12,495 nt of DNA from assembly GCA_002351955.1 (NCBI GenBank), contig DEHO01000043.1, positions 35,245-47,739 of the forward strand, in the 5' to 3' direction. Below are positions 7,467 to 12,495 of the stretch, piece by piece (position 1 is the first letter of the stretch; the number at the start of each line of letters is the position of its first letter). The stretch is from Flavobacteriales bacterium UBA2798 (GTDB lineage Bacteria; Bacteroidota; Bacteroidia; Flavobacteriales_D; UBA2798). Below the pieces are notes generated by a model. The model did no database searches and had not been told where the DNA came from. It saw only the letters and a program-made list of their open reading frames with translations. A program made the translations under genes and the position numbers.

Positions 7467-8924
7467 ATGCTTAAGCAATCGCTACACCAAAAATTACTTC
7501 AAAAACTGTCTCCTCAACAGATTCAGCTGATGAAGCTATTGCAGGTGCCTACTGCTGAGTTGGAACAACGTATTAAAGAAGAAATAGAAGTAAATCCAGC
7601 GTTGGAAGAAGGTCAGTCGGAAGATGAACGTGAACGCGATGAAGAGTTTGGCGACGATGAATACGGTCAGGACGAAAATTCGGATGAACGTAATGATTTC
7701 GACATTAATGACTATCTCGACGATGATATGCCTGCGTACAAAACACAGGTCAACAACCGGGGCGCGGATGATGAAGATCGTTCGATGCCTATTTCATCAG
7801 GAGATTCCTTTCAGGAAAATCTTCTTGCGCAGATCAGTTTGCGAATCATCAACGAACGTCAGAAACAGATTGCCATCTACATCATCGGTAATCTCGACGA
7901 TTCCGGATACCTGAGAAGAGAAACGGAAAACATTGTCGACGATCTTGCCTTTTCCATGAATCTTTCTGTAACGCAGGAAGAGATTGAAAAAGTGTTGGGC
8001 ATTATACAGGACCTTGATCCCCCCGGGATTGGAGCGCGTACACTGCAGGAATGTCTGCTTATTCAACTACGAAGAAAAGAAAACGACAGTATCGGCATTG
8101 AAAACGCCATTGATATCATCGAACACCAGTTTGATGAGTTCACCCGAAAACACTACGATAAGATTCAGAAAAAATTATCGCTTAGTGACGAAAACCTAAA
8201 ATTCGCCATCGAAGAAATTATCCATCTTAATCCCAAACCCGGTAATTCGGCTAAAGATGGTTCAAGAGTAGGAATGCAGCACATTATTCCTGATTTCCTA
8301 TTGAGCGAAGAAAACGGAAAGTTGGAACTCAGTCTCAATTCACGTAACGCACCTCAGCTGCGCATTTCGAAAGATTACGAAGAGATGTTGCGTGCCTATG
8401 CCGAAAACAAAAACGATAAAAAGAACAAAGACGCTGTTACTTTTGTACGACAGAAAATAGACGCTGCAAAATGGTTCATCGATGCAATTCGTCAACGTCA
8501 GCAAACCCTGCTGATGGTAATGAATGCCATTATGGAATACCAGCGTGAATACTTTATTTCCGGTGATGAAACCAAGTTGCGCCCGATGATCCTTAAGGAT
8601 ATTGCCGACGTAGTTGGAATGGATATCTCAACTGTTTCCCGTGTGGCTAACAGCAAATATGTGCAAACGCATTTCGGAACGTTTTTACTTAAATCCTTTT
8701 TCAGCGAATCCCTTTCTACCGATAGCGGCGAAGAGGTTTCTACCCGGGAAGTAAAAAAGATTTTAGAAGAAAGCATCGAAGGAGAGAACAAGAGAAAACC
8801 TCTTACCGATGATGAACTTGCAATTGTTCTCAAAGAAAAAGGCTACAATATTGCGCGACGCACAGTTGCCAAATACCGTGAACAACTGAATATTCCTGTT
8901 GCCCGTCTTCGCAAGGAACTTTGA
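7467..8924 (+). CDS. rpoN: RNA polymerase sigma-54 factor
   Basis: Alternative sigma factor that directs RNA polymerase to -24/-12 promoters and needs AAA+ activators to open them. The protein has 485 residues. Region I, Gln- and Leu-rich, spans about 1-50 (SLHQKLLQKLSPQQIQLMKL, then VNPALEE). A strongly acidic, variable region II lies at about 50-95. The core-binding domain spans about 110-300 and includes the NPKPG segment. A helix-turn-helix (LKDIADVVGMDISTVSRVAN) lies around 370-390. The C-terminal RpoN box ARRTVAKYRE at 463-472 is intact and canonical. All parts required for function are present. No sigma-54 activator gene lies in the window. The ATG at 7467 is followed directly by the conserved N-terminus; no strong Shine-Dalgarno is seen. 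The next gene starts 2 nt after its TGA. Confidence 0.98.
   Translation: MLKQSLHQKLLQKLSPQQIQLMKLLQVPTAELEQRIKEEIEVNPALEEGQSEDERERDEEFGDDEYGQDENSDERNDFDINDYLDDDMPAYKTQVNNRGADDEDRSMPISSGDSFQENLLAQISLRIINERQKQIAIYIIGNLDDSGYLRRETENIVDDLAFSMNLSVTQEEIEKVLGIIQDLDPPGIGARTLQECLLIQLRRKENDSIGIENAIDIIEHQFDEFTRKHYDKIQKKLSLSDENLKFAIEEIIHLNPKPGNSAKDGSRVGMQHIIPDFLLSEENGKLELSLNSRNAPQLRISKDYEEMLRAYAENKNDKKNKDAVTFVRQKIDAAKWFIDAIRQRQQTLLMVMNAIMEYQREYFISGDETKLRPMILKDIADVVGMDISTVSRVANSKYVQTHFGTFLLKSFFSESLSTDSGEEVSTREVKKILEESIEGENKRKPLTDDELAIVLKEKGYNIARRTVAKYREQLNIPVARLRKEL
8913..8918 (+). promoter_or_regulatory. Shine-Dalgarno AAGGAA deciding the start of the PAP2-like gene
   Basis: AAGGAA lies 8 nt before the ATG at 8927, inside the last codons of rpoN. 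It favours this ATG over a TTG at 8921 that would overlap the rpoN stop codon. It stands out because most genes in this window lack such a site. Confidence 0.55.
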
Positions 8925-8926
8925 TC

Positions 8927-9553
8927 ATGCCGCAACGAATTGCCCACCTCCTCTCGGTATTCTTCCATCCGATTTTTGTCCCGCTCTTCGCGCTATTCCT
9001 GATCTTTCATTCCGACACTTATCTTGCTTACCACTCCAGTCCTGAAGCAAGGAGAATGCTTTACATTATTGTTTTTATTCTCACAGTTGCAATGCCAGGC
9101 TTATCCACTTACATTCTGGTCAAAAACCAAATGGTAAGTAATATTACTCTTCCCGAAAAAAGAGACCGAACCGCTCCATATCTGATCACTGCATTTTATT
9201 ACGCATTGCTGTATTACCTGCTTCGAAGAATTCCCCATATTCCTCCTCCACTACTCAGCATGGTGCTGGGCGCTATTTGCACCTTGGTTCTTTCCACCAT
9301 CATTAATTTTCGCTTCCGTCTGAGCGCACACACTGCGGGAATTTCCGGAATCATCGGGATTTATGCTGCGCTTTCAGGAAGTGCTGTTTTATTACCCGAA
9401 CGATGGGTCATTTGTTCCTTGATCCTTCTTGCTGGAATTATTGGTACGGCGCGCTTACTGCTGAACGCACACCGTCCACACGAAATTTACCTCGGTGCAG
9501 CTGTGGGATTCCTGAGTGAATATGTTTTTATCCGCTACCAGATTTTCCTCTGA
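8927..9553 (+). CDS. PAP2-like (phosphatidic acid phosphatase type 2 related) integral membrane protein
   Basis: Small inner-membrane protein of 208 residues with about six hydrophobic segments. It resembles the PAP2 superfamily, whose members remove phosphate from lipid phosphates. Visible motif remnants are KRDRTAPY at 78-85 (motif 1, with AP where RP is usual), SAHTAG at 133-138 (matching the SGH motif 2; His135) and R-x5-H at Arg176 and His182 followed by Glu186 and YLGAAVGF (motif 3, with Glu in place of the usual Asp). Both histidines and the arginine of the catalytic relay are therefore present, but the flanking residues diverge. Enzymatic activity is plausible, not certain; undecaprenyl or phosphatidyl phosphate substrates are only guesses. 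The gene starts 2 nt after the rpoN stop codon, so it is probably co-transcribed with rpoN and coupled to it. Its stop faces the CHAT gene stop 6 nt away. Confidence 0.75.
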   Translation: MPQRIAHLLSVFFHPIFVPLFALFLIFHSDTYLAYHSSPEARRMLYIIVFILTVAMPGLSTYILVKNQMVSNITLPEKRDRTAPYLITAFYYALLYYLLRRIPHIPPPLLSMVLGAICTLVLSTIINFRFRLSAHTAGISGIIGIYAALSGSAVLLPERWVICSLILLAGIIGTARLLLNAHRPHEIYLGAAVGFLSEYVFIRYQIFL

Positions 9554-9559
9554 ATCGCT

Positions 9560-12157
9560 TTATTCCACCAGCACAAAAGCAGCCCAGAAAAATGGATCGT
9601 ATTTTTTGCGCATGACCTTCTGCGCCGATTCAAACGACTGACGTACATCTTTGCTTTTCAATAAAGCTGAATAGAACAACAACATGAACTCCGCTGTTTC
9701 TTTATCCGGAACCTGCCAAAGACTCATCATGATATAACGCACGCCCGACATCTTCAGCGATCGCTGCAATCCGAACACCCCTTCCGATCCGCGCACATCT
9801 CCAAGACCTGTTTCGCAGGCCGACATCACCACCAATTGCACTTTGGAAAGATCCAGTGTAGAAATTTCCAATGCGGTTAATACGCCATCCTGATCGGCTT
9901 CTGTTTCCTCGTCTTGTGCCCATACCCTGTTTGCTCCTGCGAAAACAAGTCCTGAACGCATCATAGGATTTGGATTGATCACAAAACGATTTCTTCCTTC
10001 AGTAGATGTCCCGCGAAACGAAACTTCCGTTTGAACTTCTTTCGACTCCGTTTCCTGCGCGCTTTGCGGATCGGGAAAGAAAAATCCATGAGTGGAAACA
10101 TGCAATACCAATCCCGCAGAAGACCGCTCGCGAAAACGAAGTTCTGTGCCTTCATTACCGAAATAATACTCCGTAACAATTCCCTTTCGTTTAAGAAGCT
10201 CAGAAATTTTATCCGCTTCAAGACGCGTTCCGGGGAGGTATTCCCAAACCTTGGGAGCATTTCCATATGCATATTCCACCCCACCGTACAAATGTATTTC
10301 CGACAACCTGATAACTGCATCTTTTGGTTGAGCCAGAACAGCTGTATTGGAGACAGGATACAATTGGTAATTATCCGATAAATAATTTCCCTGATCATCA
10401 CTCAATGCAGCAAATGAAATTTTATGCAACAATCCATCCGGAGCGTAATAAACCCTTGTAACGCCCTTCAAAACCGCATCAAGAGGTTTCCAGATCAATG
10501 CATACAACTTGCTGTTTTTCTTTTGTAGGGTGCCGTAAACCTGTTGCACGGCGAACAAGGATGTTGCTGAACTGTTTCGAAGAAGTGATTCTATTTGCTT
10601 TGCATCACACAAAGCAATCATCTCCGGCTGTTTCATGCCAGGACGAATGACCAAAGCAGCATAACGAGGTATCGTCAGATCATGGTACTTATCCAGAAAA
10701 GCAACAAATTCAATTGCAGCTTCATTCTTTTTAAGAGAGGACTGAATAGTGCTCCAATGCACATTTTTTTCAGCCTGCAGAACACCGATAGCTGAAGATC
10801 GTTTTACCATTTCCCGTTCTGTAGCATTAGCTTTCTCTTCCGCCGTTTTGGTGTCCTGATTGTCGTTAAATCCTTTAGCTACCATTTCCCGTTCTGCAAT
10901 CCATTGATCGTACAAACGAACAAGTGTTGTATCCCCCGAAGTTTTGATCAGTCGGATGAGCGAAGCCGAGGACCGCAACAACATTCCTTTATTGCGAACA
11001 ATGGTAGAATACACTTCTGCTGTAACCGCCGGTTCCTTTTCTTTTCTGTACAAGGCGTACGAATACAGACTTGCATATTCAGGCAAAACCATTTCAAAAA
11101 GCATCTCCTTTTCTTTCTCCGACAGAATAGGAAAATTATTGATCAGCAATCCGTCGTTAATCCGAATAGCTTCCCGTAAAAAATATCCGGCAGAATCCGA
11201 CACATCCATTGCACGGTAAGCATGATACAATCCCTCAGCAGCATCACGGATTGCAACCTGACCATTAATCTCTTTTGCCAGTTTGTACGAGCGATGATTC
11301 CATTCTGAAGATAATTTATAATCCCCCAACTTAAAATAAATGATTGCCATTGAATTAAAGATCGAGGCCCGCTCAGTCGCATCCGATTCATGTTTCCGGA
11401 TATCCATGCATTTTTCATAATACGAAAGCGCAAGTGGATAATCATTCTGAAATTCTGCAATCATGCCCAGATTACGGAAACAACTGGCTTGTGCATCCAC
11501 GTCGTTAATTTCTACAAACAAAGCCAGTGCATCGCTGTTTGCCTTCTTTGCCGCTTCCCACTTTTTCTGATAGATGTATGTTGCTCCTGAATTGATCAGC
11601 GAATTTGCAATGGAAAGTGTTTGTTTTTTTCCCGCTTTAGGTCCAAGTCGCTTCTTGATCTTTTCGGTCATTTCCTTACTAAAATCATAGCATTTCAAAG
11701 CCTGCTCATGATCACCCATCGAGCGGTAGATATTTCCCATATTTCCACGTACAGCGGCTTGTCCTCCCATGCCTTTCAAATTGGTTAGGGAATCGGAAGA
11801 AGATTCCATGATTCGGTAAATGGCGCTGCATTCCTCCAGTCGTTTTAATGCCGCTGCATAATTTCCCGTTTTACGGTGAGCAATTCCTTCGGCCATAATT
11901 GCATTGGTGAGCTGTATGGTGTCGCCTTGCTTTAATGCAAAATCAGTCCATTTACGCGAAAAATAAACGGCGCTATCCGGCTTGTAATAGAGGTAGACAT
12001 CCCACACCAAAGCATCGTAGGCATTAAAACGATCGTTTGGCAATGACTCCGCTGCAGTAGTAATTTGCAGAAGAGAATCCACCGAAATCTGTTTTTGTGC
12101 TGCTGTATTTAACACCACGAAAAAAAGCAGGTTAACCAGTATACATTTGCTATTCAT
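9560..12157 (-). CDS. Exported TPR-repeat protein with C-terminal CHAT protease domain
   Basis: Predicted cysteine protease of the CHAT group (caspase-like clan CD, related to separase) joined to tetratricopeptide repeats; substrate and role unknown. From the ATG at 12157 it has 865 residues. It begins with a Sec signal (hydrophobic CILVNLLFFVVLNTAA, cleavage expected before QK), so it should act outside the cytoplasm. Five to six TPR-like repeats cover about residues 90-335; a helical linker follows to about 500. The CHAT domain takes the last third, with catalytic His690 in HVSTHGFFFPD and Cys781 in VVMSACETGLGDVRGSEG, and ends FFWAAFVLVE, the usual domain end. The dyad is intact. Start choice: ATG 12157 has AAAGGG 5 nt upstream; ATG 12160 is adjacent; a start at 12208 would add 17 residues before the signal. 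The gene stands alone on the minus strand, with no caspase-like partner or CRISPR genes nearby. Domain call firm, function open. Confidence 0.9.
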   Translation of the reverse strand: MNSKCILVNLLFFVVLNTAAQKQISVDSLLQITTAAESLPNDRFNAYDALVWDVYLYYKPDSAVYFSRKWTDFALKQGDTIQLTNAIMAEGIAHRKTGNYAAALKRLEECSAIYRIMESSSDSLTNLKGMGGQAAVRGNMGNIYRSMGDHEQALKCYDFSKEMTEKIKKRLGPKAGKKQTLSIANSLINSGATYIYQKKWEAAKKANSDALALFVEINDVDAQASCFRNLGMIAEFQNDYPLALSYYEKCMDIRKHESDATERASIFNSMAIIYFKLGDYKLSSEWNHRSYKLAKEINGQVAIRDAAEGLYHAYRAMDVSDSAGYFLREAIRINDGLLINNFPILSEKEKEMLFEMVLPEYASLYSYALYRKEKEPAVTAEVYSTIVRNKGMLLRSSASLIRLIKTSGDTTLVRLYDQWIAEREMVAKGFNDNQDTKTAEEKANATEREMVKRSSAIGVLQAEKNVHWSTIQSSLKKNEAAIEFVAFLDKYHDLTIPRYAALVIRPGMKQPEMIALCDAKQIESLLRNSSATSLFAVQQVYGTLQKKNSKLYALIWKPLDAVLKGVTRVYYAPDGLLHKISFAALSDDQGNYLSDNYQLYPVSNTAVLAQPKDAVIRLSEIHLYGGVEYAYGNAPKVWEYLPGTRLEADKISELLKRKGIVTEYYFGNEGTELRFRERSSAGLVLHVSTHGFFFPDPQSAQETESKEVQTEVSFRGTSTEGRNRFVINPNPMMRSGLVFAGANRVWAQDEETEADQDGVLTALEISTLDLSKVQLVVMSACETGLGDVRGSEGVFGLQRSLKMSGVRYIMMSLWQVPDKETAEFMLLFYSALLKSKDVRQSFESAQKVMRKKYDPFFWAAFVLVE

Positions 12158-12162
12158 CATCA

Positions 12163-12168
12163 CCCTTT
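12163..12168 (-). promoter_or_regulatory. Shine-Dalgarno AAAGGG of the TPR-CHAT gene
   Basis: AAAGGG on the minus strand lies 5 nt before the ATG at 12157 and 2 nt before the ATG at 12160. It supports the start that leaves a normal-length signal peptide rather than the longer reading from 12208, which has no such site. Confidence 0.45.
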
Positions 12169-12250
12169 GAAATAAAGTTGGAAGGTAAGATAAGAAAGCT
12201 TTTTTCATTCCGGATAGAGAGTACTACGGATTTAACCTTTCACTAATGGA

Positions 12251-12424
12251 CTATTCAATAGCAATAATCAGCCTCCTTTGAATGCTGGAATAGAAGAAGC
12301 ACTTCCCTGTAAAAGTGCTGCCATCATTTTCATTATGCTCCTGTACCCGCCTCCAGGGATATCCCGTATAACCAACGTAATACTTATCGGCTGAGGCGCT
12401 ATATAGAATGTATAGGTAAAACAT
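12251..12424 (-). pseudogene. Truncated GIY-YIG nuclease gene (57-codon remnant)
   Basis: An ATG at 12424 opens a 57-codon frame that starts MFYLYILYSASADKYYVGYT, the classic N-terminus of small single-domain GIY-YIG nucleases (UvrC/endonuclease superfamily; YIL and YVG stand for the GIY and YIG motifs). It continues with WRRVQEHN, holding the conserved Arg, then STFTGK. After that the match ends: 16 unrelated residues lead to TAG at 12251. Full-length members are about 80-100 residues and have a second half with the catalytic Glu (in an EA-x3-E-x2-IK type segment), which is missing here. A frame shift of one base after TGK gives only about 12 further codons before a stop, with no recognised homology. 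It is therefore most likely a decayed gene that cannot cut DNA. The start lies 8 nt beyond the tRNA terminator, in the same orientation. A functional short protein is unlikely but not excluded. Confidence 0.75.
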
Positions 12425-12431
12425 AATCAAT

Positions 12432-12458
12432 AAAAAAAGCGAGGATTAACCTCGCTTT
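12432..12458 (-). terminator. Intrinsic terminator downstream of the tRNA gene
   Basis: On the minus strand AAAGCGAGG, a 5-nt TTAAT loop and CCTCGCTTT form a perfect 9-bp stem running into a seven-T tract (three of the Ts in the stem). It lies 7 nt beyond the tRNA 3' end and should end that transcript before the GIY-YIG remnant. On the plus strand the U-tract would be short, so it reads mainly one way. Confidence 0.88.
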
Positions 12459-12465
12459 CCTTTTG

Positions 12466-12495
12466 CTCCTTCTGCTGGACTTGAACCAGCGACCC
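12466..12495 (-). tRNA. tRNA gene, 3' part only (probably tRNA-Asn), cut by window edge
   Basis: Minus-strand reading shows a complete T-arm: stem GCTGG / CCAGC around the loop TTCAAGT, followed by the 3' acceptor strand AGAAGGA and a G discriminator base. CCA is not encoded. The variable loop ends GGGTC at the window edge; the anticodon is outside. The acceptor strand implies a 5' end TCCTTCT; TCCT...AGGA with G73 resembles tRNA-Asn, but the isotype is inference only. An intrinsic terminator follows at 12432-12458. Confidence 0.85.

Noticed and set aside
8921..8929. TTG start at 8921 for the PAP2-like gene
   Set aside because: An ATG six bases later has an AAGGAA site at a good distance, and the extra two residues add nothing.
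9560..12495. CHAT protein as part of a CRISPR type III-E or other defence system
   Set aside because: No cas genes, no repeat array and no other defence gene are visible nearby, and the protein has an export signal.

Overview
The window looks like a chromosomal segment from a member of the Bacteroidota. Three things point there: a promoter of the Bacteroidetes type (TTTG, 21 nt, TAnnTTTG) in front of the tetR-like gene; start codons mostly preceded by A/T-rich leaders without a clear Shine-Dalgarno; and signal peptides ending in HA-QQ or AA-QK, plus a lipoprotein-type efflux adaptor. No genus can be named from the sequence. Gene order is mostly housekeeping plus one efflux operon; no CRISPR array, transposase or prophage gene was seen.

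Left part (1-5759, all minus strand): a four-gene efflux operon read right to left. It holds a TetR-type regulator, a TolC-type outer membrane channel, a lipoprotein periplasmic adaptor and an RND inner-membrane pump. The pump runs off the left edge after 866 codons. Gaps are 3 nt, 27 nt (0 nt with the alternative adaptor start) and 21 nt, so one transcript is likely. A well-matched promoter and a possible operator lie just upstream of the regulator. Together the genes would build a tripartite drug or metabolite exporter under local repression.

Middle part (5950-9553, plus strand): asnS (asparaginyl-tRNA synthetase, GTG start), then rpoN (sigma-54), then a six-segment membrane protein related to PAP2 phosphatases that starts 2 nt after the rpoN stop codon with a good Shine-Dalgarno.

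Right part (9560-12495, minus strand): a large exported TPR-CHAT protein with an intact His/Cys pair, converging on the PAP2-like gene with only 6 nt between the stop codons. Upstream of it are a 57-codon remnant of a GIY-YIG nuclease gene, a strong intrinsic terminator, and the 3' end of a tRNA gene (possibly tRNA-Asn) cut by the window edge.

The least ordinary items are the exported CHAT protein, the truncated GIY-YIG gene directly behind the tRNA terminator, and the diverged PAP2-like protein tied to rpoN. I do not see a clearly new multi-gene system here.
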